From Simonsiella muelleri ATCC 29453 (lineage in GTDB: Bacteria; Pseudomonadota; Gammaproteobacteria; Burkholderiales; Neisseriaceae), in the NCBI RefSeq assembly GCF_002951835.1, contig NZ_CP019448.1:868001-932000 (forward strand): a stretch of DNA of 64,000 nucleotides. Reading direction: 5' to 3'. Positions 35,214 to 44,295 of the stretch are shown piece after piece. The translations under genes were made by a program, and so were the position numbers. The notes beneath the pieces are model-generated. The model made no database searches, was not told the origin of the DNA, and saw only the letters and a program-made list of their open reading frames with translations. Position 1 is the stretch's first letter, and each line of letters opens with the position of its first letter.

Positions 35214-35876
35214 TTATAAAAATTTAGTAATTTCTGCCAAAGGTTTACGTGCTTTTTGGGCAATTTCTTTAGCGCGATAACCGAACGTAACCGCCACTGA
35301 CACGCCCCATTCGCTTGGGGCAAATGCACCAGCTTCTGCTAAAACTTGATTCATTTTGGCATAATCAAAACCTTCTATCGGACAAGAATCAATGCCAACC
35401 ATAGCCGCACCTGTCATCATATTGGCTAAGGCGATGTAGGTTTGTTTGCTGCACCAATCAAACAAGGCGCGTTCGTCTTGCAAAATGGGCATATCATTCA
35501 GTTGAAAACTTTCGTAGCGTTTGAGTGTGGCGGTGATGTCATCTGGGTCTGTTGTGCCACGACGTTTGATGCTTTCTAATAAAAATTCGCTGTCAAAACG
35601 AGCGTTTTTCTTAGCTAAAATCACGACAATGTGGCTAGCGGTGTCCAATGCGTTCGCCATGCCCCATGCGAATGGTTTCATGGCATCGCGCAAGGCTTGG
35701 CTTTGCACAACAATGAATTGCCAAGGCTCACTGCCAATTGAACTGGGCGACAAGCGTCCTAATTCTAAAATAAATTCAAAATCTTCTGCGCTGATTTTGC
35801 GTTCGGGGTCGTAATAGCGACAAGATTTGCGATTTTGGTAAGCGGATAAGAATTGCTCTTTGGTTAAAATGGTCAT
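35214..35876 (-). CDS. NAD(P)H-dependent flavin nitroreductase
   Basis: FMN-binding oxidoreductase of the nitroreductase family (NfsB-like), with 220 residues. It has FMN-contact segments NRKSCRYYDPERKIS and SPSSIGSEPWQFIVVQS near the N-terminus, plus a C-terminal VSVAVTFGYRAKE segment. It probably reduces quinones, nitro compounds or flavins; the physiological substrate is unknown. It stands alone. Confidence 0.9.
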   Translation of the reverse strand: MTILTKEQFLSAYQNRKSCRYYDPERKISAEDFEFILELGRLSPSSIGSEPWQFIVVQSQALRDAMKPFAWGMANALDTASHIVVILAKKNARFDSEFLLESIKRRGTTDPDDITATLKRYESFQLNDMPILQDERALFDWCSKQTYIALANMMTGAAMVGIDSCPIEGFDYAKMNQVLAEAGAFAPSEWGVSVAVTFGYRAKEIAQKARKPLAEITKFL

Positions 35877-35911
35877 GATTAATGTCCTGATTAAAATTAA
35901 AAAATATTTTA

Positions 35912-36070
35912 GAACCTGTATTCATAGCCAACATGAAATGGATTTTTGTCCCAGTTGGTGCGAATGCAAGGCGAATTTTGTGTCAATAGCGTTCCTATTG
36001 GCATAAAACTCAACGCAGCAGGCGTGCTAAATGGGGTAAAAAGACATCGCTTGGCTGTGAATACAGGTTC
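35912..36070. mobile_element. Small inverted-repeat element (family D)
   Basis: A 159-base element with 20-base ends GAACCTGTATTCATAGCCAA (35912-35931) and TTGGCTGTGAATACAGGTTC (36051-36070), which pair at 19 of 20 positions. The interior includes AACGCAGCAGGCGTGC and AAAAAGACATCGC, repeated at 39661-39720. Isolated ends are visible near 31648 and 48550. No coding sequence. It lies between the nitroreductase gene and hldD. Confidence 0.72.
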
Positions 36071-36166
36071 TTATATTCAAATAAATGGCGATATCGCTAC
36101 TATGTTTATTTTTTGTGCGTCCTAACACAGATTGCGGTTTGTGATGTTCAGGCAGCCTGAAAGCAA

Positions 36167-37171
36167 CTACCCTAGATTTTCCAACATCCACGCGACATAA
36201 CGTTCAACACCTTGTTCTACCGTGAGAAAATCATCGGTATAGCCTGCCAAACGTAATTGCGTGATATCGGCTTGCGTGAACGATTGGTATTTGCCAACCA
36301 GCGCATCGGGAAAATCAACGTAGCGAATCAATTTTTGTGCCACCAATTCCGTCAATGAAAGTGGCGACTGATGGGCAGCCACACGACACGCATTCACGGT
36401 TGCTGCCGCCAAATCATTAAACGGCTGACTACGTCCCGTGCCAACATTGAAAATTCCTGATTTATCAGGATTATCTAAGAAAAATAAATTCACTTTAACA
36501 ATGTCTTCCACGCTAATAAAATCGCGGCTGTGTTCACCTTTACCGTAACCACCGTATTCACCAAATAAATTAACAAAGCCTTGTTCACGGTATTGATTAA
36601 AATGATGATAAGCTACTGATGCCATTCGTCCTTTATGTTGTTCGCGCATTCCGTAAACATTAAAATAACGTAAGCCAACCACCTGCGAAGTCAAACCTGC
36701 GTGTATGCGTTGACGCAAAATTTGGTCAAACAAAAATTTTGAGTAGCCATAAACATTTAATGGTTTTTCCAAAGGGCGTTCTTCGCGGAACACTTCGCCT
36801 TTGCCGTATACCGCCGCGCTGGAAGCGTAAATGAATGGAATGCGCTCAAATTGACACCAGTCCAATAAATCCAATGTGTACTGATAGTTATTTTCCATCA
36901 TATACTTACCATCGTGATTCATGGTGTCAGAACACGCCCCCTGATGCAAAACCGCATCTATGTCCATTTTCAAAAAATGATGGTCGCGCACCAATTGGAT
37001 AAATTCATGTTTATCTAAATAATGGGCAATTTCACAATCAGCTAAATTGTGGAATTTATCGCCTTTGCTCAAATTATCCACCGCAATGATATCGGTAATA
37101 CCACGTTGATTCAATGCTTTAACTAAATTACTGCCGATGAAACCAGCCGCACCCGTTACGATGATGGTCAT
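36167..37171 (-). CDS. hldD: ADP-L-glycero-D-manno-heptose 6-epimerase
   Basis: Last step in making the heptose donor for the lipopolysaccharide inner core. It has 334 residues, normal length. NAD(P)-binding TGAAGFIGSN is at the N-terminus and the short-chain-dehydrogenase YxxxK catalytic pair is at Tyr141/Lys145 (YGYSK). VVGLRYFNVYG is typical. The pathway partner gmhB is in the window at 59265-59822. It is divergent from the epimerase gene at 37302. Confidence 0.96.
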   Translation of the reverse strand: MTIIVTGAAGFIGSNLVKALNQRGITDIIAVDNLSKGDKFHNLADCEIAHYLDKHEFIQLVRDHHFLKMDIDAVLHQGACSDTMNHDGKYMMENNYQYTLDLLDWCQFERIPFIYASSAAVYGKGEVFREERPLEKPLNVYGYSKFLFDQILRQRIHAGLTSQVVGLRYFNVYGMREQHKGRMASVAYHHFNQYREQGFVNLFGEYGGYGKGEHSRDFISVEDIVKVNLFFLDNPDKSGIFNVGTGRSQPFNDLAAATVNACRVAAHQSPLSLTELVAQKLIRYVDFPDALVGKYQSFTQADITQLRLAGYTDDFLTVEQGVERYVAWMLENLG

Positions 37172-37232
37172 GATGATATCCTTAGAATTGGCATAAACGC
37201 CGACATTCTAATAGGTAATATTGGGTGTGTAA

Positions 37233-37275
37233 AGGCAGCCTGAAAAGCGGTACAATTTTGTTTTTCAGGCTGCCT
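37233..37275. repeat. Opposed uptake sequences between divergent genes
   Basis: AGGCAGCCTGAAAA and TTTTTCAGGCTGCCT can pair over about 14 bases. Because the flanking genes diverge, this pair lies in promoter or leader DNA rather than at transcript ends. Confidence 0.6.
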
Positions 37276-37301
37276 GAAACGTTTATTTTGGAGCATAAAA
37301 A

Positions 37302-38222
37302 ATGTATTCTATTGAATTAAAACAAGAAAGCATCATGTTATTGAGTTCAACGCATCGTGCTGAAATTTATCGGTATGGTGGCTTATTAAATTGCTTTGAA
37401 ATCAATAAAATAGATGGAAATTGGTGGAATGTTGTGGACGCATTCAGCAGCCCAGCCGATGCGCGTGCCAATCTCATTAATGGTTTTCACAGCGCGAAAT
37501 TAAGCCCCTACGCATGTCGGATGCGATTGGGAAAATATGAATTTTCTGGAAAATCATACCATTGTAGCAAACACACTTTAGGTAAACACGCCATTCATGG
37601 TTTGATGTATGACGCAAATTTTGTTTTAGAACAATCACATCATGATGAACATCAAGCATGGGTAATCATCCGCGCCGATTATATGCGAGATGATGTGGGT
37701 TATCCTTTTAATTATCAATTAAAAATCAAATATTTATTAGATGAAAGTGGTTTAAGCATCACCACCGAAGCCATCAATACAGGCAAAACCGCATTGCCAA
37801 TTATGGACGGTTGGCACCCTTATTTTACGTTGGGAGGGAAAGTTGATGATTGGACGTTGCAAATTAATAGCACACAACAGCTTGAATTTAATTCAGAGTT
37901 ATTGCCAACGGGCAAATTATTAAGTGATGAGCGTTTTCAGGCTGCCTATTCGCTAAAAAATGTGCAATTGGATAATAGTTTTGTATTGAAAAATCATGAA
38001 GTTGCATCTTGTGTATTACAAAATCAAGCATTGAAATTCAGTATTTTTGCGGAGTCATCTTATCCTTATTTGCAAGTGTATATTCCGCCTGAACGCGATT
38101 CTATTGCCATTGAAAATTTGAGTGCTGCACCTGATTCATTTAATAATAAAATGGGTTTGGTGGTGTTGGAAAGTGGCGAAATTCAGGTATTTAGCACGAG
38201 ATATGTTCTACAAAATCAGTAA
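37302..38222 (+). CDS. Aldose 1-epimerase (galactose mutarotase-like) protein
   Basis: Predicted sugar mutarotase or hexose-phosphate epimerase of the GalM/YeaD superfamily, with 306 residues. The beta-sandwich is recognisable from NPYAC-like SPYACRMRLGKYEFSGK, the first conserved His region (HAIHGLMYD) and MDGWHPYF. The C-terminal DSIAIENLSAAPDSFNN carries the usual Glu. GGAG about 9 bases ahead of the ATG supports this start. No sugar operon is adjacent, so the substrate is open. Confidence 0.85.
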   Translation: MYSIELKQESIMLLSSTHRAEIYRYGGLLNCFEINKIDGNWWNVVDAFSSPADARANLINGFHSAKLSPYACRMRLGKYEFSGKSYHCSKHTLGKHAIHGLMYDANFVLEQSHHDEHQAWVIIRADYMRDDVGYPFNYQLKIKYLLDESGLSITTEAINTGKTALPIMDGWHPYFTLGGKVDDWTLQINSTQQLEFNSELLPTGKLLSDERFQAAYSLKNVQLDNSFVLKNHEVASCVLQNQALKFSIFAESSYPYLQVYIPPERDSIAIENLSAAPDSFNNKMGLVVLESGEIQVFSTRYVLQNQ

Positions 38223-38229
38223 AATATAG

Positions 38230-38425
38230 TCCAATAAATCCAATGGTACAGATACCATTTATATCTTTATGTACTTGGTGCATATATGTTGGGTCTGGTC
38301 GCTTTGTGCTATTTTTGTTTCTTAAGTATCGTTGTTTAAAATAGGACAATGCGACCATTGTGTACATCTAAATATATAAGGAAGTGGACAATGCTATGAG
38401 TATCGTTAATTTTAAACGACTAAAT
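38230..38425. repeat. Degenerate mosaic of small repeats
   Basis: The gap between the epimerase and transglycosylase genes starts with ATATAGTCCAATAAATCCAA, resembling a Correia-type end, and ends in TTTTAAACGACTAAA, a family C end. The interior TGCGACCATTGTGTACATC resembles the family C copy at 39601. No gene is visible. Confidence 0.4.
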
Positions 38426-38431
38426 GACATA

Positions 38432-39538
38432 TTATAAATTTCCACCACTGATGCCATTGGCAATATCGCGCACCGCCGTTACATACATACGACTGTTGTT
38501 GTATCGCCAAATGGTGTAAAAATTATTCAGTCCCACAAAATATTCATAATACCCCGGTTCGGTTTCCAAACGGAACAACACCGCGCGTTCATTATCCGCC
38601 ACGGGTTGTAATGGCACAATGCCCAATTGTTTTAATTGACCAATCGTATAATTTAAAGCGGTTTTTTCATCAATAATGGCTTGAAGTTGTGGTGTAATTT
38701 GTAACGAAACAGGAATAATCATGCGTCCGCCTGTCTGCCAGCCAAAGCCTTTCAAATAACTGGCAACCGACGCTGCTGCATCGGGTACGCTCGTCCAAAT
38801 ATTGCGCCGACCATCGCCATCGGCATCTACGCCCCATTTGCGGTAGCTAGATGGCATAAATTGTGGCAAACCCATTGCACCTGCAAAACTTCCTGTAAAA
38901 TCAAATTCATTGCGTTTTTCTTCTTTTGCCATTTTCAGAAATTCAATCAATTCGCCTTGGAAAAATTCACCGCGTCTTGGGTAATCAAATGCTAAAGTTG
39001 CCAAAGAATCCGCTACCAAAACATTACCTTTGTTGCTGCCATAATTGGTTTCAATGCCCATAATCGCGATAATAATTTCAGCAGGTACACCATATTGCGC
39101 GGCAGCATGGTCAATACTGGCACGGTTATTGGCGTAGAATTTTCGCCCAGCGGTTATTTTACTTGCGCCGCCATTACCGACTTTGAACTCATACCATGGG
39201 CGTGAAGTCCCCGGTCTATCCATTGTGGCAATTAAACTGCTGCGATGACGGACTTGGCTAAAAAATTGTTGTAATTCAGCTTCATTCATGCCATTTTGTT
39301 GCACATTGTAGCGGATAAATGCTTGCACGTTGGGATTTGCCAAAAAGCCCGTTTCGGCAACGCTGGCAGCTGGCTGATTAAAAAAAGGACGTATATCATT
39401 GGCTTGTGTGGCTTGCGTGATAACGTGCGTAGAATCCGCTACTTTAGGTTTGGTGGCGGCAGTATTGGGTTTTTGCGATTCTGCACCGCAAGCGACCAGC
39501 ACAGTGGCGGTCGCCAATAATGTGGCGTAATGTTTCAT
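38432..39538 (-). CDS. Lytic murein transglycosylase B-like lipoprotein
   Basis: Membrane-bound lytic transglycosylase cutting peptidoglycan glycan strands. It has 368 residues with a signal and lipobox LVAC (Cys17). The MltB-type catalytic domain has the proposed catalytic Glu163 in GIETNYGSNKG, followed by FAGAMGLPQFMPSSYRKWGVDADGDGRRNIW. A Thr/Ala-rich linker (about 20-45) separates the lipid anchor from the domain. The gene stands alone. Confidence 0.93.
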   Translation of the reverse strand: MKHYATLLATATVLVACGAESQKPNTAATKPKVADSTHVITQATQANDIRPFFNQPAASVAETGFLANPNVQAFIRYNVQQNGMNEAELQQFFSQVRHRSSLIATMDRPGTSRPWYEFKVGNGGASKITAGRKFYANNRASIDHAAAQYGVPAEIIIAIMGIETNYGSNKGNVLVADSLATLAFDYPRRGEFFQGELIEFLKMAKEEKRNEFDFTGSFAGAMGLPQFMPSSYRKWGVDADGDGRRNIWTSVPDAAASVASYLKGFGWQTGGRMIIPVSLQITPQLQAIIDEKTALNYTIGQLKQLGIVPLQPVADNERAVLFRLETEPGYYEYFVGLNNFYTIWRYNNSRMYVTAVRDIANGISGGNL

Positions 39539-39600
39539 GGTTTTATCAAAATTAAAAATTTAATTATATCAATTAATTAAATAATAGGGAAAATTATATT

Positions 39601-39720
39601 TGTTTAAAATAAAAATAGGATACGGCGACCGATATACATCTCGTACATAAGGGAGCAAACAACGCAGCAGGCGTGCTAAATGGGGCAAAAAGACATTGCG
39701 TTTGGCAGTGAATACAGATT
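39601..39720. repeat. Composite of family C and family D repeat halves
   Basis: The left half reads GTTTAAAATAAAAATAGGA with GATATACATC and GTACATAAGGG (family C). From 39661 it switches to AACGCAGCAGGCGTGC, AAAAAGACATTGCG and GCAGTGAATACAG (family D, near its right end). The two families meet at the shared word AACGCAG. The 307-base gap between the transglycosylase gene and prfB contains only this and an uptake sequence at about 39768. Confidence 0.55.
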
Positions 39721-39845
39721 ATTAAATAACCATATTTTGTTAATTAATTTCACCGAACATACAATCTTTCAGGCTGCCTGAAAGATGATACGTCCAGTGA
39801 ATCCAGTCCTAAAAATACAGCGGGTTAAATGAACAGGTCTGAAAA

Positions 39846-40949
39846 TCAAACGCCTTGTTTCAAACTTGCTTCAATAAAGCCGTCCAAATCGCCATCTAAC
39901 ACGGCTTTGGTGTTGCCCACTTCGTAGCCAGTTCGTAAATCTTTAATCCGCGAAGAATCCAACACATAAGAACGAATTTGGCTACCCCAACCCACATCGG
40001 ATTTGCCTTCTTCTAGAGCTTGTTTTTCTTCGTTGCGTTTACGCATTTCCAATTCAAACAATTTGGAACGCAACATCTCCATTGCTGCTGCTTTATTGGC
40101 GTGTTGTGAGCGGTCGTTTTGGCATTGCACCACGATGCCAGTGGGTTCATGAGTAATACGGACGGCGGAATCGGTTTTGTTGATGTGCTGACCACCTGCA
40201 CCCGATGCGCGATAAGTGTCAATGCGCAAATCGGCTGGATTGATGTCAATTTCAATGCTGTCGTCCACTTCAGGATACACAAACACAGACGCAAAAGACG
40301 TGTGGCGTTTATTATTCGCATCAAACGGTGAATAACGTACTAAGCGGTGTACGCCTGTTTCGGTTCGCAACAGGCCATAAGCGTATTTACCTTCCACGCG
40401 AATGGTGGCACGGTTGATGCCTGCGATTTCGCCATCATCTTCTTCCAAAATGTCCAATTTGAATCCTTTGCGTTCGGCGTAACGCGAATACATACGGAAC
40501 AACATACCAGCCCAATCTTCGGCTTCTGTGCCTCCTGCACCTGCGGTGATGTCAATGAAACAATTGTTGGGGTCGGCTGGCTGATTGAACATACGTTTGA
40601 ATTCTAAAGCAGCCATTTGTGTTTCTAAGTCTGCCACGTCTGCGATAATTGCTGCAAAACCATCGGTATCGTTCTCTTCTACCACCATATCAATTAATTC
40701 ACGATTATCGGCGATACCATTTTCAAGATTATCCATTGTTAAAACAATGCCTTCTAATATTTTTCGTTCTTTACCAATTTCTTGTGCGCGTTTAGGGTCA
40801 TTCCACAATTCTGGGTCTTCGGACAAACCGACTACTTCTTCCAAACGTTCTTTTTTGCCTTGATAATCCATGTAATCGCGAATATCACGGTTACGTTGAG
40901 CCAAATCATCTAATTGATTGTTTAATTGGTTAATTTGTTCTGTTTCCAT
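39846..40949 (-). CDS. prfB: Peptide chain release factor 2
   Basis: Releases peptides at UGA and UAA codons. It has 367 residues. The anticodon-like SPF tripeptide is in VRYSPFDANNKRHTSF and the peptidyl-release GGQ in GAGGQHINKTDSAVRITH. The frame runs straight through the position where many bacteria have a programmed +1 shift: around RDYMDYQGKKERLEE the CTT-TGA-C slippery site is replaced by sense codons. Autoregulation by UGA frameshifting is therefore absent. Confidence 0.97.
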   Translation of the reverse strand: METEQINQLNNQLDDLAQRNRDIRDYMDYQGKKERLEEVVGLSEDPELWNDPKRAQEIGKERKILEGIVLTMDNLENGIADNRELIDMVVEENDTDGFAAIIADVADLETQMAALEFKRMFNQPADPNNCFIDITAGAGGTEAEDWAGMLFRMYSRYAERKGFKLDILEEDDGEIAGINRATIRVEGKYAYGLLRTETGVHRLVRYSPFDANNKRHTSFASVFVYPEVDDSIEIDINPADLRIDTYRASGAGGQHINKTDSAVRITHEPTGIVVQCQNDRSQHANKAAAMEMLRSKLFELEMRKRNEEKQALEEGKSDVGWGSQIRSYVLDSSRIKDLRTGYEVGNTKAVLDGDLDGFIEASLKQGV

Positions 40950-41126
40950 GTTTTTGTATTCCTTAAAAATTTTAGGGGTGTATTGTAGCGTATTTTAAAT
41001 AAACAGTTTTCAGGCAGCCTGAAAAATATTTTGTTAATGATGTAGCTGGGCGCATATTTCTTTCAGGCTGCCTGAATATTAATAAATAAATTGATTTATA
41101 GTCGTTTAACCAATTAGTTAAGATAT

Positions 41127-44100
41127 TTATGCCTCGTCTGTCCAATCTTCAGCAATTTCCTCCGCTTGCTTAATTACATAGCTTACCGCTTCCTCTTGCT
41201 TATCAGGTGGATATTTGTAGCGTTGTAGGGCGCGTTTAACGAGAATACGCATTTTTGCCCGTACGCCTTCTTTGTATTGCCAGTCGATGGTAACGGATTT
41301 TCTGAGCGTATCCGTAATTTCTTTGGCGAGTTGGCTCAGTACTTCATCGCCCATCAGTTCCCGTGCGCTTTGGTTTTGAGCAAGTGCCTCGTAGAAAGCC
41401 AATTCTTCTTTTTTTAGACCAAGCTTTTCACCTAAAGATAAGCGTTCTTGGAAGTCTTGGCTCATTTTGAAGAGCTCATCCAAAATTTCCACCACGCTTA
41501 AATTGTGGTTGTGGTATTGATTTAGGGCTTCTTTCAAACGTTGCTCGAAGTCTTTTTGCAATGTTAGATTCGCGCCTGATTTGGCTTTGATTTCACTTGC
41601 CAAATAATGCTCCATCGCGCTAACCCATAAATTTTTAGTCGGACTGTTTTTGATGGTCTGCAAAAACTCTTCAGAAAGTAGGTTGATTTGTGGCTGCGGT
41701 TTTTCCAGCAGGTCAAACAAATCAATCACGCCTTCGGAATAGACGGCTTGATTGACCAGTTTTTTCAATAAAATCTGTCTTTCATTAGAACCTGTACCAT
41801 TTTGTCCACGCTTCGTGAGAATAGCGCGTACGGCATCATAAAAGGCGATTTCTTGGTTATACGGCTCAACTTCAGCCAATGAGCCGCATAGCATATAGCC
41901 TTTTTTCACCAAGCCTGCTGCTTTCAAAAAGGCTTTTTTGCGAGGTTCTGTTTCTTTTTTATCAAACCAATGTTGCTCGTGTGCTTTGCCATCAAACGGT
42001 AATTGATCGAGGCTTAAAATATGGTTGGCGGCAAAACGAATAGCCATTAAAAGATCATTCGGATTATCTTTTTCTAAGGTCGTCTGAACATCAAAGGTTT
42101 TCCCTTCAACCGGCGTTGCAAACAGGCTACGGATAAATTCTAAATGCTCTTTCATTTTAAAGAACACATCAATTACGTTATCAGTCAGTTTGCCCTTACC
42201 CTGCGAATTGGTGTATTGCTGGGTCGCTTCTTTGAGTTTTTCGGCAATCCCCACATAATCCACAATCAAGCCGCCATTTTCTCGACTTTTATTACGGAAT
42301 ACACGGTTTACTCGGGCAATCGCCTGCATTAAGTTATGCCCCTGCATCGGCTTGTCGATATACATCGTATTACAGCAAGGCGCATCAAAGCCCGTCAGCC
42401 ACATATCGCGCACAATCACCACTTTCAGCGGATCGTTCGGGTCTTTAAAGCGGCGTTCCAGCGTTTGCTTTTCCTGTTTACTGTAAACGTGTTTCTGCAT
42501 TTCCGGCGCATCGGAAGCAGAACCCGTCATCACAATTTTAATCGCCCCTTCGTTAATATTGTCCGAATGCCATTTAGGGCGCAGTTTGATGATTTCATTG
42601 TATAAGTCCACGCAAATCTGACGGCTGGAAACCACCATCATCGCTTTGCTGTCCACCACTTCATTGCGTTTGGCAAAATGCTGCACAAAATCTGCGGCTA
42701 AATCGGCAAGGCGGGCTTGCGAACCCAGCAATTTTTCCTGCAAACGCAGGGCAGGGGATTGCTCCTCTTCCAGTAAATCATCAATTTCTTTGAATAGCTC
42801 ATCGTGTTCTTTTTCGTTTAAGCGGATTTGGCGTGCTTCATACACAATCGGCACAGTTGCGCCATCTTCCACCGCATCTTGCAAGTCATAAATCGACACA
42901 TAACGCCCGAACACATCTTGCGTATCCTTATCTTCTAGGCTAATCGGCGTACCGGTAAAACCGATAAACGAAGCATTAGGCAGCGCATCGCGCAAATGGC
43001 GGGCGTAGCCTGCCTGAAACTTGTCTTTATGCAATTTTTGGGTAAAGCCATATTGGCTACGGTGTGCTTCATCGCTGATTACAATAATATTGCTGCGCTC
43101 ATTTAAAACAGGGAAGCGGTTTTCTTCCTCATTTAGGGCGAATTTCTGAATCGTCGTAAAAAACACGCCACCCACTTCATTTTGTGCGAGTAGCTGGCGC
43201 AGTTGATCGCAGTCTTCCACTTGTTGCGGTGTTTGTTTGATTAAATCTTTGCCTGAAGAAAAGGTTTGGAAAAGCTGACCATCCAAATCGTTGCGGTCGG
43301 TAACCACCACAATGGTAGGATTTTTCAATTCAGGCTGCGCAAGCAGTTTGCCGGCATAAAACAACATGGAAATCGATTTACCCGAACCTTGCGTGTGCCA
43401 CATCACACCAATGCGGCGGTCGCCTTTTTCTGAAGTCGCCCAAATGGTGGAATCTACCGCTTCATTTACGCCGTAATATTGATGGTACGCCGCGATTTTT
43501 TTAATGGTTTTACCGCTGGAATCCCGCTCAAATAAGACGAAATAGCGGATATAGTCCAATAAATCCTCAGGCTGCATTAAGCCAGTGAGCAGGCTTTGCA
43601 ATTCATCATCAAAATATAAGCGCGCGCTTTTGTTTTTTTCATCGACCACTTTCCACGGCGTAAAGCGTTGGAAATCTGCCGAAAGCGAGCCCAAACGTGC
43701 GGCAATGCCGTCTGAAATAATCAGGGCTTGGTTATAAACAAACAGCTCGGCAATCTCATCTTTATAGGTTTCAAACTGATTAAACGCCTGCAACAAATCC
43801 GCCGATTCACGCAGCGGATTTTTGAGCTCAAATACCACCAAGGGCAGGCCATTCACAAAGCCGATAATATCGGGAATACGCTTGCCCCTTTTACGGCTGC
43901 GGATTTCCAGCTGATTGACGGCAACAAAGCGGTTGTTCTTTACCTGCTCAAAATCCACCAAGCGCGCCATTTCGATTTTTTGCTCACCATCAGCTTGATA
44001 TTCCACCCGCACGCCATCACGCAACAGTTTATAAAACGCCTGATTACGCACCACCAAGTTACCAATATCGCTTTTCGTCGCCGATTTTACCACTGAATCA

Positions 44101-44294
44101 ACCGCACTTTCAGGCAGCTGCGGATTAAGCTTACGCACCGCCTCACGCAGTTGCTCAACAAAGACTACGCCGCTCAAATCGCCACGGGCAAACTCGCCCT
44201 CATGAACAGGCAAGTCTTTACCATAGCGATATTCCCAGCCGATGGATTGCAGACGTTGAAGGGTAAGTTGTTCGATGTCGTTTTCGTTGAGCAT
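41127..44294 (-). CDS. hsdR: Type I restriction enzyme R subunit
   Basis: DNA translocase and nuclease subunit of the type I restriction complex. The start at 44292-44294, 1 base after the SIR2 gene's stop and preceded by GGAG, gives 1055 residues. The PD-(D/E)xK nuclease is at about 141-158 (PDIIGF, then FELK). Motor motifs follow: Walker A WHTQGSGKS (299-307), VVTDRNDLDGQ, and DEAH at 408-411. The helicase C-terminal half (AIARVNRVFRNK) and a helical tail complete it. All catalytic motifs are intact. Last gene of hsdM-hsdS-sir2-hsdR. Confidence 0.96.
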   Translation of the reverse strand: MLNENDIEQLTLQRLQSIGWEYRYGKDLPVHEGEFARGDLSGVVFVEQLREAVRKLNPQLPESAVDSVVKSATKSDIGNLVVRNQAFYKLLRDGVRVEYQADGEQKIEMARLVDFEQVKNNRFVAVNQLEIRSRKRGKRIPDIIGFVNGLPLVVFELKNPLRESADLLQAFNQFETYKDEIAELFVYNQALIISDGIAARLGSLSADFQRFTPWKVVDEKNKSARLYFDDELQSLLTGLMQPEDLLDYIRYFVLFERDSSGKTIKKIAAYHQYYGVNEAVDSTIWATSEKGDRRIGVMWHTQGSGKSISMLFYAGKLLAQPELKNPTIVVVTDRNDLDGQLFQTFSSGKDLIKQTPQQVEDCDQLRQLLAQNEVGGVFFTTIQKFALNEEENRFPVLNERSNIIVISDEAHRSQYGFTQKLHKDKFQAGYARHLRDALPNASFIGFTGTPISLEDKDTQDVFGRYVSIYDLQDAVEDGATVPIVYEARQIRLNEKEHDELFKEIDDLLEEEQSPALRLQEKLLGSQARLADLAADFVQHFAKRNEVVDSKAMMVVSSRQICVDLYNEIIKLRPKWHSDNINEGAIKIVMTGSASDAPEMQKHVYSKQEKQTLERRFKDPNDPLKVVIVRDMWLTGFDAPCCNTMYIDKPMQGHNLMQAIARVNRVFRNKSRENGGLIVDYVGIAEKLKEATQQYTNSQGKGKLTDNVIDVFFKMKEHLEFIRSLFATPVEGKTFDVQTTLEKDNPNDLLMAIRFAANHILSLDQLPFDGKAHEQHWFDKKETEPRKKAFLKAAGLVKKGYMLCGSLAEVEPYNQEIAFYDAVRAILTKRGQNGTGSNERQILLKKLVNQAVYSEGVIDLFDLLEKPQPQINLLSEEFLQTIKNSPTKNLWVSAMEHYLASEIKAKSGANLTLQKDFEQRLKEALNQYHNHNLSVVEILDELFKMSQDFQERLSLGEKLGLKKEELAFYEALAQNQSARELMGDEVLSQLAKEITDTLRKSVTIDWQYKEGVRAKMRILVKRALQRYKYPPDKQEEAVSYVIKQAEEIAEDWTDEA

Positions 44295-44295
44295 T

